Source of the DNA: Clostridiales bacterium
Lineage (GTDB): Bacteria; Bacillota; Clostridia; Oscillospirales; Oscillospiraceae
Direction: 5' to 3'
Length of the DNA: 64,000 nucleotides
Assembly (NCBI GenBank): GCA_022787565.1
Contig: JALFVN010000038.1
Coordinates: forward strand, 1 to 64,000
Positions 35,640 to 43,285 of the stretch are shown piece after piece. The notes under the pieces were generated by a model. It searched no databases. It was not told where the DNA came from and saw only the letters and a list, made by a program, of their open reading frames with translations. Numbering within the stretch: the first letter of the stretch is position 1; every line of letters starts with the position of its first letter. The translations under genes and the position numbers were made by a program.

Positions 35640-36653
35640 ATGGAAGTCATAAAAACAGCGTGGGATTTCTTTCAAAATGAACTCCTGGGTATGCACTGGC
35701 TGAACCGGCTGATCAGTACCCTCCTGACTCGTTGCGGATTGGATATAACAGGAAGGCTTGGCGGCAGCGTTCAGTTCTTTCTCTATGACACGGTCAAAAT
35801 ATTTTTTCTCCTGGGAATACTGATTTTGATTATCTCGTATATTCAAAGCTACTTCCCACCGGAGAGAACAAGAAAGATCCTCGGCAGATTTCATGGTATG
35901 GGAGCAAACAGCATTGCCGCCCTGCTGGGAACAGTGACTCCGTTTTGCTCATGCTCGTCCATTCCTCTGTTTATCGGATTTACAAGTGCGGGTCTGCCCC
36001 TTGGCGTAACCTTCTCTTTCCTGATTTCGTCTCCGATGGTTGACTTGGGAAGCCTTGTTCTGCTCATGAGTATTTTCGGGTGGAAGGTCGCCGTCGTTTA
36101 TGTTGTGCTTGGGCTTGTGATTGCCGTTGCCGGCGGTACGCTGATTGAGAAGCTGCACCTTGAAAACCAGGTGGAAGAATATATCCGTAACGGGCGGTCA
36201 CTTGATGTTCCGCAAGAGGAATTACACTTTAAAGACCGCCTGAAATACGCATGGGAACAAGTCGTTTCCACGGCGAAAAAGGTTGCCCCGTATGTCCTGA
36301 TCGGTGTTGGTATCGGAGCCATTATCCACAACTGGATTCCTGAGGAATTGATCATTAAGGTTCTCGGTGACAATAATCCTTTTGGCGTTATTCTTGCAAC
36401 AATCGCAGGCGTTCCGATGTATGCCGATATATTCGGCACCATTCCCATTGCGGAAGCGCTGCTGGCAAAGGGGGCGCTGCTGGGCGTGGTGCTGTCCTTC
36501 ATGATGGCGGTTACAACGCTCTCTCTGCCTTCCATGATTATGCTGCGAAAAGCGGTAAAACCGAAGCTGCTGGGTATCTTTGCTGCGATTTGTACAATGG
36601 GAATTATTGTTGTTGGCTATTTCTTCAACGCGATTCAAACTTTTATTATTTAA
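35640..36653 (+). CDS. arsP: ArsP/DUF318-type arsenical permease
   Basis: A 337-residue permease with about eight helices in two halves. The DUF318/ArsP signature is GTVTPFCSCSSIPLFIGF, with a matching repeat GVPMYADIFGTIPIAEALL in the second half. ArsP proteins export trivalent organo-arsenicals such as methylarsenite. The ATG follows TTGGAGAATTTTT. It sits between arsR and arsC, so an arsenical substrate is the best guess; other DUF318 permeases have different or unknown substrates. Confidence 0.85.
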   Translation: MEVIKTAWDFFQNELLGMHWLNRLISTLLTRCGLDITGRLGGSVQFFLYDTVKIFFLLGILILIISYIQSYFPPERTRKILGRFHGMGANSIAALLGTVTPFCSCSSIPLFIGFTSAGLPLGVTFSFLISSPMVDLGSLVLLMSIFGWKVAVVYVVLGLVIAVAGGTLIEKLHLENQVEEYIRNGRSLDVPQEELHFKDRLKYAWEQVVSTAKKVAPYVLIGVGIGAIIHNWIPEELIIKVLGDNNPFGVILATIAGVPMYADIFGTIPIAEALLAKGALLGVVLSFMMAVTTLSLPSMIMLRKAVKPKLLGIFAAICTMGIIVVGYFFNAIQTFII

Positions 36654-36666
36654 TGGAGGGATTACT

Positions 36667-37074
36667 ATGGCACTGTTCAATTTTGGCAAGAAAAAAGAAG
36701 AAGAGAAGGTTCCTGCCTGCTGCTGCGGGTCCGAACCAAAGGTCGAGGAATCCACCGGCTGCTGCTGCGGCTCCGCTCCCAAGGCGGAGGAAACCAGTTC
36801 CTGCTGCTGCGGCGCTCCGGCAGAGGGCATCTGCTGCATCAAGGTTCTGGGCGCAGGCTGCAAGTCCTGCCATGAGCAGTATGAGAACACAAAGGCTGCT
36901 GTCAAAGCACTGGGGCTGTCCGTTGAGGTGGAATATATTACCGATATGGAAAAGGTTATGGAATACGGCGTCATGTCCATGCCCGCCATCGTGGTAAATG
37001 AGAAGGTTGTCTCCATGGGGAAGGTTTTGAAGACCGCCGATGTGGAGAAGCTGCTGCGTAAGCTGGGATGTTGA
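36667..37074 (+). CDS. Cys-rich thioredoxin-like protein of ars operon
   Basis: A 135-residue protein with two parts. The C-terminal domain is a small thioredoxin-fold redox protein (TM0996/MTH895 type) with the active site GAGCKSCHEQ and the cis-Pro turn MSMPAIVV. The N-terminal part holds three spaced CCCG motifs (VPACCCGSEP, TGCCCGSAP, SSCCCGAP) plus CC, ten or more cysteines in about 50 residues, which could bind As(III) or another soft metal. It begins 13 bp after arsP and ends one base before the arsC start codon. It may reduce ArsC or pass arsenite to the permease. Confidence 0.85.
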   Translation: MALFNFGKKKEEEKVPACCCGSEPKVEESTGCCCGSAPKAEETSSCCCGAPAEGICCIKVLGAGCKSCHEQYENTKAAVKALGLSVEVEYITDMEKVMEYGVMSMPAIVVNEKVVSMGKVLKTADVEKLLRKLGC

Positions 37075-37075
37075 T

Positions 37076-37468
37076 ATGCAGAAGGCAGCCTTCATCTGTG
37101 TTCACAATTCCTGCCGCAGCCAGATCGCGGAGGCTCTGGGACGGCATCTGGCGGCAGATGTATTTGAAAGCTGTTCTGCCGGTACAGAGAGGAAAGACCA
37201 CATCAATCCTGACGCTGTGCGTCTGATGAAAGCGCTGTACCACATTGATATGGAAGCCGAGGGCCAGCACAGCAAGCTGCTTTCTGCTATTCCTCCCGTG
37301 GATGTCGTGATCACCATGGGCTGCAATGTCCGGTGTCCGTTTCTGCCCTGCTCGCATCGTGAGGATTGGGGCTTGGAAGATCCCACCGGAAAGAGCGACG
37401 AAGTATTTCTGGAAACCATCCGGGCGATCGAGCAAAAGATACGCGAATTGAAGGCTAAGCTAAGCTGA
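37076..37468 (+). CDS. arsC: thioredoxin-coupled arsenate reductase
   Basis: A 130-residue reductase of the low-molecular-weight phosphatase fold. The P-loop is CVHNSCRSQ (Cys8 nucleophile). The redox relay cysteines are in MGCNVRCPFLPC, and the family end motif DWGLEDPTGKSDEVF is present. It reduces arsenate to arsenite using thiols from a thioredoxin-like partner, for which the gene just upstream is a good candidate. It is the last gene of the ars operon and is followed by a terminator. Confidence 0.92.
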   Translation: MQKAAFICVHNSCRSQIAEALGRHLAADVFESCSAGTERKDHINPDAVRLMKALYHIDMEAEGQHSKLLSAIPPVDVVITMGCNVRCPFLPCSHREDWGLEDPTGKSDEVFLETIRAIEQKIRELKAKLS

Positions 37469-37471
37469 CAA

Positions 37472-37512
37472 AAAGAAGCCGATTCAGGTCATCCCCGTTT
37501 CGGCTTTCTTAG
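37472..37512 (+). terminator. terminator of ars operon
   Basis: AAAGAAGCCGA (37472-37482) pairs with TCGGCTTTCTT (37500-37510) around a 17-base loop, followed by a short T-rich stretch. Confidence 0.55.
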
Positions 37513-37560
37513 CAATACTTCACACGCGAAGCGGATTTCACAAATCCCGCAAGGGACTAA

Positions 37561-37671
37561 TTTCGTTGAAAAGAACCCACACTTGTCATAGACAAAATGT
37601 GGGTTCTTTTCAACGAAAGGCTGACCAAAAGTAGAATAACACGAGGTAAGAAAGCCTAAAAGTAGTATGAA
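37561..37671. repeat. 3' hairpin module R1
   Basis: A 21-bp perfect stem (37561-37581 with 37598-37618) encloses the inner stem TTGTC-ATA-GACAA. To its right (37619-37671) lies a tail with two copies of an AAAAGTAG motif. On the minus strand the tail and hairpin directly follow the gene ending at 37676, so the hairpin is likely its terminator. It is related to R2 and R3. Confidence 0.7.
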
Positions 37672-37675
37672 TTTT

Positions 37676-38149
37676 CTATTTGTCCGCTATCTTTTTGCTC
37701 AACTGATAAAAATAATCATTATATGTGTAGTAGTCATCACTTTGATAAACAAAATCTTCACAAAAGTCAAGAGAAGCAACCGCTCGTTCTTCAAAGGGAT
37801 TTGTTTGATCGAACAAGTCAAGCATATCCCCTTTGCTCGTTATTGTTATGCCTTTTGTGCAAATGAGCTGATTTTCTTCATTCCCATAAGGACACATGTT
37901 GCCGTGGCGGCAGGTCATACAGCAAGCCAGCTTAACATCATTGGGAAGCTTCGTTTGTAAATCGGCAATCGTATCTGTCCAGAGATAATCTGCACCATAC
38001 CCCTTGTATTCAATTCCGTTATACAACAAGGTGATTTCTGATTTGGGATTTGCTATAACCTCGCTATCGTCGTAAGTAATCTCTATAGGAACCATTGTTT
38101 TACCGTTTGATGTAAGCAAAGGAACCTTACCTCGTATTACCTTTTTCAT
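37676..38149 (-). CDS. unknown protein of accessory island
   Basis: A 157-residue acidic protein with a beta-rich N-terminus and a cluster of cysteines, LACCMTCRHGNMCPYG, in the middle that could bind a metal. I do not recognise a family. The ATG at 38147-38149 follows AAAGGAGAACGCAAA and overlaps the stop of the truncated four-helix-bundle gene. Codon use is more AT-rich than in the core genes around it, as for other island genes. It is followed on its strand by module R1. Confidence 0.65.
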   Translation of the reverse strand: MKKVIRGKVPLLTSNGKTMVPIEITYDDSEVIANPKSEITLLYNGIEYKGYGADYLWTDTIADLQTKLPNDVKLACCMTCRHGNMCPYGNEENQLICTKGITITSKGDMLDLFDQTNPFEERAVASLDFCEDFVYQSDDYYTYNDYFYQLSKKIADK

Positions 38150-38361
38150 TTTGCGTTCTCCTTTGCAGTTTTGCAAGATGCGATCAGCAATCTGCGAATA
38201 TTGCCACAAAGTTTCTCGGTATATTGGTATGTGGCAATATCTATTCTATTGGTTTCATACATCAGTTTCAACCAATAACTTGTTTCATTGGATTCTTTTA
38301 ATGCAATCTCCAATTTCGCAACGAAATCTCTTTTGCTCTGTGCATATGGTGCAATGTTACA
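38146..38361 (-). pseudogene. four-helix-bundle (S23/IVP/Avd-like) protein, C-terminal remnant
   Basis: An open frame of 71 codons plus stop on the minus strand has no start codon at its head. It reads NIAPYAQSKRDFVAKL, then ALKESNETSYWLKLMYETN, then IRRLLIASCKTAKEN. This is the second half of the four-helix-bundle protein family known from 23S rRNA intervening sequences and related to Avd of diversity-generating retroelements. The first half (about 45 residues) is missing: the frame breaks at a TAA (38362-38364) exactly where the hairpin element starts. The stop codon overlaps the start of the next gene. The family call is firm from the residues; loss of function is inferred. Confidence 0.75.
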
Positions 38362-38364
38362 TTA

Positions 38365-38542
38365 TTCAATGATATATCGCTGACGCGATATGATATACGG
38401 CGTTGCCGCATGATATATTTGCGGTGCAAATATGATATAATATCCGTTCCTTCATATGCCGAAGGCATATATCATCTCTCTAAGAGAGATATCATATCGA
38501 AGATATATCACCCGTTCGTGCCAAGGAACGGATATCATTGAA
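38365..38542. repeat. 178-bp hairpin-packed element with terminal inverted repeats
   Basis: The ends are perfect 11-bp inverted repeats, TTCAATGATAT (38365-38375) and ATATCATTGAA (38532-38542). Inside are mini-hairpins with 3-4-base loops, most with ATAT ends: 38374-38391, 38395-38411, 38415-38433, 38454-38470, 38474-38490 and 38494-38506. The last three are enclosed by a 13-bp stem (38440-38452 with 38523-38535). Spacers are mostly the trinucleotides GAT or ATC. There is no coding frame. It fills the non-coding gap 38362-38680 together with module R2. Confidence 0.8.
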
Positions 38543-38640
38543 AAAAGTCACCTTTGTCGGTAGACAAAAGTGACTTTTTTCGTGCGAAAGAGCGACTAAA
38601 AGTAGTGTAAGCAGGGGTAAGAACGACTAAAAGTAATGTA
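38541..38640. repeat. 3' hairpin module R2
   Basis: AAAAAAGTCAC (38541-38551) pairs with GTGACTTTTTT (38570-38580); inside is TTTGTC-GGTA-GACAAA. The tail to the right (38585-38640) has a 17-base direct repeat, CGACTAAAAGTARTGTA, at 38593 and 38624. On the minus strand it follows the gene ending at 38681, and it can terminate transcription from either side. Confidence 0.7.
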
Positions 38641-38680
38641 TTTGCTTTGTTCTACAAATTAGAACCTGTCGAACGGTTTT

Positions 38681-39151
38681 CTATTGACGAGAGCAAAGAT
38701 AGGCTTGCAGGATTTCTTCTACTTCATCCTCATTAGGCGTATATCCCTCATACATCTCATTGCAAAGCCATGCATAATAATCCGTTATTGCCTCGATGAA
38801 AGAAGTAAGTATCTCTTCCATTGTGCTATGTTCTGTTCTCACAGGGAGACGAATTTCCGGAATGTCCTCGCAATTGCTAAATGTTGGATAGGTGGGAAAA
38901 TCAGCCCAATAAAACAAATATCCAACCCGTTTACCACTACGGCTAATCAAATAATGATTATATTCAAAATCGACCCACAAGGTAATAGGAATACGATAAT
39001 TGTTTTCCACCCAAGTTACAAAAGAACGAAGTTCCTGCTCAACATCTGTTGGGATTCTTTTGTCGAATCCAATATTAAATTCTGGCAAGATGTTTTCAGA
39101 AACTTTCAGTTCTACTGTCTGAGCCTTTTTCCAAACACTGTTTTCAGTCAC
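38681..39151 (-). CDS. unknown acidic protein of accessory island
   Basis: A 156-residue acidic protein rich in aromatic residues (VGYLFYWADFPTYPTF; YYAWLCNEMYEGY), with no motif I can place. The start is taken as GTG at 39149-39151, 8 bp after AGGAGG; a GTG three codons earlier overlaps that site. Its size, acidity and low GC resemble stand-alone immunity-type proteins, but there is no toxin partner here and I do not claim that role. Module R2 follows it on its strand. Confidence 0.6.
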   Translation of the reverse strand: MTENSVWKKAQTVELKVSENILPEFNIGFDKRIPTDVEQELRSFVTWVENNYRIPITLWVDFEYNHYLISRSGKRVGYLFYWADFPTYPTFSNCEDIPEIRLPVRTEHSTMEEILTSFIEAITDYYAWLCNEMYEGYTPNEDEVEEILQAYLCSRQ

Positions 39152-39229
39152 AGGGAACACCTCCTCGTCAAATCCTTATTTATCAAATTGATTATATCAC
39201 AAAACCATGGTTTTTTCAACAGAACGCAA

Positions 39230-39263
39230 AAACCTCTCTTGTCTTGGTAGACAAAAGAGGTTT
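39230..39263 (-). terminator. tRNA-Leu terminator (hairpin module R3)
   Basis: AAACCTCT (39230-39237) pairs with AGAGGTTT (39256-39263) around an inner TTGTC/GACAA stem; on the minus strand a T-run follows. It lies 7 bp past the tRNA and shares GGTAGACAAAAG with R2. Confidence 0.75.
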
Positions 39264-39269
39264 CTTTCG

Positions 39270-39356
39270 TGGTGCCGCTGACGGGACTCGAACCCGTACA
39301 GTATCGCTACCGGGGGATTTTAAGTCCCCTGTGTCTACCGATTCCACCACAGCGGC
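39270..39356 (-). tRNA. tRNA-Leu (TAA)
   Basis: An 87-base tRNA with encoded CCA. The acceptor arms GCCGCTG and CAGCGGC pair, the anticodon loop is CTTAAAA (anticodon TAA), and the T arm GGGTTCGAGTCCC and a long variable arm typical of Leu are present. A promoter lies just upstream and the R3 hairpin terminates it. Confidence 0.96.
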
Positions 39357-39371
39357 AAAGATAACGGATAT

Positions 39372-39400
39372 AATTTACCACCGGCAGGGGAAAGTGTCAA
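39372..39400 (-). promoter_or_regulatory. promoter of tRNA-Leu
   Basis: On the minus strand TTGACA (39395-39400), 17 bp, TAAATT (39372-39377). The -35 box touches the terminator hairpin of the upstream aconitase X operon. Confidence 0.65.
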
Positions 39401-39425
39401 GCGGGCAGAAAAAACTGCCCGCTTG
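39398..39425 (-). terminator. terminator hairpin of aconitase X operon
   Basis: 11-bp perfect stem CAAGCGGGCAG (39398-39408) with CTGCCCGCTTG (39415-39425) around six A. There is no T-run on the minus strand. Confidence 0.55.
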
Positions 39426-39446
39426 TGCCGTCACGTTACTCTGCCG

Positions 39447-39887
39447 TTATTCCACGGTGACAACGCCGCCCTCGCCGACGGTGACGGTCATGCCGGTTTT
39501 GACATAGTCCAGAAACTCTTCGCCCAGTCCGTCAATGACAGGCATTTTGCTGTCGGTCCACACATCGCCCAGAATGGCGCCGGAGGCGGCCAGAGAGTCG
39601 ATGGGCATGGAGAAGAGCATACAGGCCGGCTGCTTATGCATGGCGCATACGGTATAAAGCACCATGCCGCCGGTGGTGGAGCCGATGGTGATGGGCAGAC
39701 ACAGGGCCTTGCCGATCATGGGCTTTTTGTACAGGTCGGGGTTATTCTGGTCGCCGCACTTCACCTGCTTGTCGCCGAACATCATGGCCATTTGATAGCT
39801 GGCGAGGGTGTTGAAGCCGCCGTGGCTCACCAGAGCCTCCGCGGTGCAGGTGCCGGGAACGATTACGCGTCCTTTAAACTGCTTCAT
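39447..39887 (-). CDS. aconitase X, small (swivel/DUF126) subunit
   Basis: A 146-residue protein matching the swivel domain of aconitase X (DUF126). It begins MKQFKGRVIVPGTCTAEALV and holds the typical GGFNTLASYQ and IGSTTGGMVLYT loops. In the two-subunit form it closes the active site of the large subunit. Its start overlaps the stop of the large subunit gene by 4 bp. Bacterial members act as hydroxyproline dehydratases and archaeal ones as mevalonate 5-phosphate dehydratases. Confidence 0.85.
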   Translation of the reverse strand: MKQFKGRVIVPGTCTAEALVSHGGFNTLASYQMAMMFGDKQVKCGDQNNPDLYKKPMIGKALCLPITIGSTTGGMVLYTVCAMHKQPACMLFSMPIDSLAASGAILGDVWTDSKMPVIDGLGEEFLDYVKTGMTVTVGEGGVVTVE

Positions 39888-41164
39888 TTCCTTCCCTCCT
39901 TGCCGGTGATGAAGCTGAGGATCTCAGCCTCGGTGTAATATCTGGCGCTGGTGTATGTACGCAGCTTGTTGGAGCAGGTGATGACCGCTTTCTTTTTGCA
40001 AAGGGGGTTATTCATGTACATCAGCGGGCAGATGGAGCTGAGAACCACGCCGAAGCTCCTGAGTCTGGCGGCGTCCGGGCTCTTTTCAAATTCCTTTACT
40101 ACGGCGGGGGCGGCAGTAAACACGGTGGGGATCGCCACTTTGCTCAGACCGTTTTCCCGCAGACCCTGCTCCAGCGCCTTGGTCCAGTCCTGAAGCTGGC
40201 GCAGAGACAGGTGAGGGCAGCCCACAAAGCAAAGCTCCGGTCTGGCGTTGGGATCCTTCCAGATCACGGGGTAATTGGCCTTGACCCGCTCAAGCTCCGC
40301 GTCGTCGATGACGTAGACCCGGGCGTCCTCACGGATCAGGGCTTCGCCCTGCTCTTTCGCCTCGGGGGTCAGGTTCTCGATGTGGTACAGGCCCACGGCA
40401 CCGTTGGAGGCGGTGGCAGCGCCGAAGTCCTTCAGATAGGCGCAAGTCTCCTCGTTCAGTTCGGTACCCAGCCATTTGTCCAGCCCCTTCACATAGGGCA
40501 CATCCTCCATGACCTTCATGCCGACGGCGGAGCCAAGAAGCTGCGCTTCCGGCTTATGCCGGCATTTTACCTCCACGATCCAGCTGGCCTTGCGCCCCTC
40601 GTCGGTGAGCAGGCCGAATTCCGGCACAAAGCCGGCGATGGAGCCCATCATCTCGATAATGCCGGAGTTGCGGTTGCAGCGGGCGCCCAGGACGGAGTTG
40701 GCGTATACCACGGCGGAGGATTCCGCCCAGGAGAGCACCTCGCCCTTTTCCGGCTTGTTGCCCACCTGATCCATATAGCAGGTGCAGGTGTAGCCATCGT
40801 CATTGACAATGCCCAGCTTGCGCAGCTGCTCTTCAAATTTTTCCTGTTCGGTGTACATGAATTTTTTGAACACCAGCTTTTCCAGAAAGGAGCAGGGAAC
40901 CTCAGGGCCCATGGGCCGGGGATCAGCCGTGAATTTCTGGGTCACCGGCAGGCCGGCCTGAATGAGCTGGTCATAGATGTTGTACACCGGCTTCATGATC
41001 TTCAGACCGAAGCTGATGACGGTGTGTCCGTATTTGCTGGTGACAGGAACCATGCGCTCGGCGCCGAAGGTTTCGCCGTACATGACCAGGGTCTTCACGA
41101 TCTTTGCCATGACTTCGCCTTTTTCGCCGTTGAGCAGCGCCTGCTGCTCGTTTGTCAAATGCAT
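39884..41164 (-). CDS. aconitase X, catalytic (DUF521) subunit
   Basis: A 426-residue catalytic subunit of aconitase X. Cysteines likely to hold the [4Fe-4S] cluster lie in FVGCPHLS, SSICPLMYM and ITCSNKLRTY, and the segment LGARCNRNSGI is also typical. It dehydrates a hydroxy acid; cis-3-hydroxy-L-proline is the best-known bacterial substrate, but none can be chosen here since no proline genes are nearby. A promoter lies 33-61 bp upstream. Confidence 0.87.
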   Translation of the reverse strand: MHLTNEQQALLNGEKGEVMAKIVKTLVMYGETFGAERMVPVTSKYGHTVISFGLKIMKPVYNIYDQLIQAGLPVTQKFTADPRPMGPEVPCSFLEKLVFKKFMYTEQEKFEEQLRKLGIVNDDGYTCTCYMDQVGNKPEKGEVLSWAESSAVVYANSVLGARCNRNSGIIEMMGSIAGFVPEFGLLTDEGRKASWIVEVKCRHKPEAQLLGSAVGMKVMEDVPYVKGLDKWLGTELNEETCAYLKDFGAATASNGAVGLYHIENLTPEAKEQGEALIREDARVYVIDDAELERVKANYPVIWKDPNARPELCFVGCPHLSLRQLQDWTKALEQGLRENGLSKVAIPTVFTAAPAVVKEFEKSPDAARLRSFGVVLSSICPLMYMNNPLCKKKAVITCSNKLRTYTSARYYTEAEILSFITGKEGRK

Positions 41165-41196
41165 AGGATCACTCCCTTATCCTTTAATTTAATAAT

Positions 41197-41225
41197 ATTT
41201 TAACAGTCTCCGCGCTGAAAGTCAA
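41197..41225 (-). promoter_or_regulatory. promoter of aconitase X operon
   Basis: On the minus strand TTGACT (41220-41225), 17 bp, TAAAAT (41197-41202). Confidence 0.7.
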
Positions 41226-41278
41226 TGGAACGCAAATGTAAACCAAAAATTAATAATTATCAAGATTTGCGCCATCTG

Positions 41279-41306
41279 TTGAAATTACGGATATTTGTGT
41301 TATAAT
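41279..41306 (+). promoter_or_regulatory. promoter of htpG
   Basis: TTGAAA (41279-41284), 16 bp, TATAAT (41301-41306). No CIRCE repeat is seen. Confidence 0.6.
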
Positions 41307-41343
41307 TTACAAAAATAATTTTATATGGAGGCATCAACAAGCA

Positions 41344-43257
41344 ATGTCAAAGAAACAGTTCAAAGCGGAATCCAAACGCCTGCTTGACCTGATGATCAAT
41401 TCCATCTACACCAACAAGGAAATCTTCCTCAGAGAGATCATTTCCAACGCATCTGACGCCATCGACAAGCTTTGCTACCTGTCCCTGACGGATGACAAGG
41501 TAGGACTTGACCGGTCAGATTACAAAATCGACATTATCATCGACAAGGACGCGCGCACCATTACAGTCCGGGACAACGGCATCGGCATGACCATGGAGGA
41601 GGCCGAAAACAACCTGGGCGTCATCGCCAGGAGCGGCTCCTTCAAGTTCAAGGACGAAATGGATAAGGAACAGGCCGGGGAGGACATCTCCATCATCGGC
41701 CAGTTCGGCGTGGGCTTCTACTCCGCCTTCATGGTGGCGGACAAGGTAACCGTCATCAGCCGCAAATACGGCTGCGACGAGGGCGTGAAGTGGGAGAGCA
41801 GCGGCGCCGACGGCTACTCCGTCACCCCCTGTGAGCGGGAAAATCCCGGCACCGACGTGATCATGCACATCAAGGCCGACACCGAGGAGGAGATTTATGG
41901 CTCCTATCTGGAGGTCTGGAAGCTGAAGGCTCTGGTGAAAAAATACTCCGACTATGTGCGCTGGCCCATCAAGATGGACATCGAGCACCAGGAGCGTTTC
42001 GAGACCGGCGAGACCGACGACGAGGGCAAGCCCAAGTATGACTACCGTATGGTCACCGAGAACGAGACCGTCAACAGCATGGTCCCCATCTGGCAGCGCA
42101 GCAAGAGCGAGGTCACGGACGACGACTGCATCGCTTTCTATAAAGAGAAAAACCACGACCGCAAGGATCCCTGCGCCCTGATCCGCGTCAACGCCGAGGG
42201 CACCGTTTCCTACAAGGCCATGTTATTCGTCCCCGGCGAGGAAAATGAGTCCGCTTTCCTGGGCGACAACAAGGGCGGCATCACCCTGTATTCCAACGGA
42301 GTGATGATCATGGAGAAGTGCGACAAGCTGGTGCACGACTACTTTGACTTTGTCAAGGGCGTGGTGGACTCTCCCGACCTGTCCCTGAACATTTCCAGGG
42401 AAATTCTGCAGCATGACCGCCAGCTGAAGATCATCGGCCAGAACCTGGAGAAGAAGATCAAGGGCGAGCTGGAAAAGCTGCTGCGGGACGACAAGCCCAA
42501 GTACGAGGAATTCTTCAAAAACTTCGGTGTCCATATCAAGTGCGGCGTCTGCGACGAGTACGGCCGGTACAAGGACTTTCTGCGGGATCTGCTGATCTTC
42601 TATACCTCCGAAGACAGCCAGATCACCCTGAAGGAGTATGTGGAGAACATGCCCGAAAGCCAGGACCGCATCTACTATGCCGGCTCCGACTCCCTCAGAC
42701 ACGCCATGAGCCTGCCTCAGTGCGCCCAGGTTCGCGACAGAGGTTATGAGATCCTCTATCTGACCAGCCCTCTGGACGAGATGGTGCTGGAGTGCCTGCA
42801 TGACCAGGACGGCAAGAGCTTCTGCAACATCGTCACCGACGATCTGGGCTTCGAGACCGAGGAGGAGAAGAAGGCGGCCGAGGAAAGAGACCTGGAAAAT
42901 AAGGATATACTTGATTTTGTGAAGGAATCTCTGGGCGGCGGCGTGACCAGGGTCAGGCTGTCCCGCAAGCTCTCCAATCTGCCCTGCTGTCTGACTACCG
43001 AGGGCGGCGTGACGTTGGAGATGGAGAAATACTTCCGCCACGGCCCCAGCGAGGAGATGCGGAACATTCGCGCAAACCGGGTGCTGGAGCTGAACCCGGA
43101 GCACAGGGCCTTTGCCGCGCTGAAAGAGGCGTTCGAAAACGACAGGGAAAAGGCTGCCAATCTCTCCAAAATTCTGGAGACCATGGCCGAGATGATGGCC
43201 GGCTGCGATATTGAGGATCCCGCGGCCTTTGTGGCTCAGGTCAGCGAGCTTTTTTGA
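41344..43257 (+). CDS. htpG: molecular chaperone HtpG (Hsp90)
   Basis: A 637-residue Hsp90. The N-terminal GHKL ATPase domain has REIISNASDAIDKLCY, DNGIGMTMEE and GQFGVGFYSAFMV; the middle domain has SLNISREILQ; the C-terminal dimer domain ends without an MEEVD tail, as in bacteria. It is a cytoplasmic ATP-driven chaperone. The ATG follows GGAGG with a long (12 bp) spacer. It has its own promoter and is followed by hemW after 28 bp. Confidence 0.97.
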   Translation: MSKKQFKAESKRLLDLMINSIYTNKEIFLREIISNASDAIDKLCYLSLTDDKVGLDRSDYKIDIIIDKDARTITVRDNGIGMTMEEAENNLGVIARSGSFKFKDEMDKEQAGEDISIIGQFGVGFYSAFMVADKVTVISRKYGCDEGVKWESSGADGYSVTPCERENPGTDVIMHIKADTEEEIYGSYLEVWKLKALVKKYSDYVRWPIKMDIEHQERFETGETDDEGKPKYDYRMVTENETVNSMVPIWQRSKSEVTDDDCIAFYKEKNHDRKDPCALIRVNAEGTVSYKAMLFVPGEENESAFLGDNKGGITLYSNGVMIMEKCDKLVHDYFDFVKGVVDSPDLSLNISREILQHDRQLKIIGQNLEKKIKGELEKLLRDDKPKYEEFFKNFGVHIKCGVCDEYGRYKDFLRDLLIFYTSEDSQITLKEYVENMPESQDRIYYAGSDSLRHAMSLPQCAQVRDRGYEILYLTSPLDEMVLECLHDQDGKSFCNIVTDDLGFETEEEKKAAEERDLENKDILDFVKESLGGGVTRVRLSRKLSNLPCCLTTEGGVTLEMEKYFRHGPSEEMRNIRANRVLELNPEHRAFAALKEAFENDREKAANLSKILETMAEMMAGCDIEDPAAFVAQVSELF

Positions 43258-43285
43258 TAAAAACAAACAATTCTGGAGATAAACC

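Noticed and set aside
38365..38542. CRISPR array
   Set aside because: The repeated ATAT-ended hairpins are not direct repeats of one sequence, and spacers are only about 3 bases.
37676..39151. Toxin-immunity pair formed by the two unknown island genes
   Set aside because: Both proteins are small and acidic, but no toxin gene or toxin repeat is nearby and neither has a motif I can tie to an immunity family.
37561..39263. Integron-like cassette array with attC sites
   Set aside because: The hairpin modules follow genes as attC sites do, but they lack the RYYYAAC/GTTRRRY core pair and no integron integrase is present.
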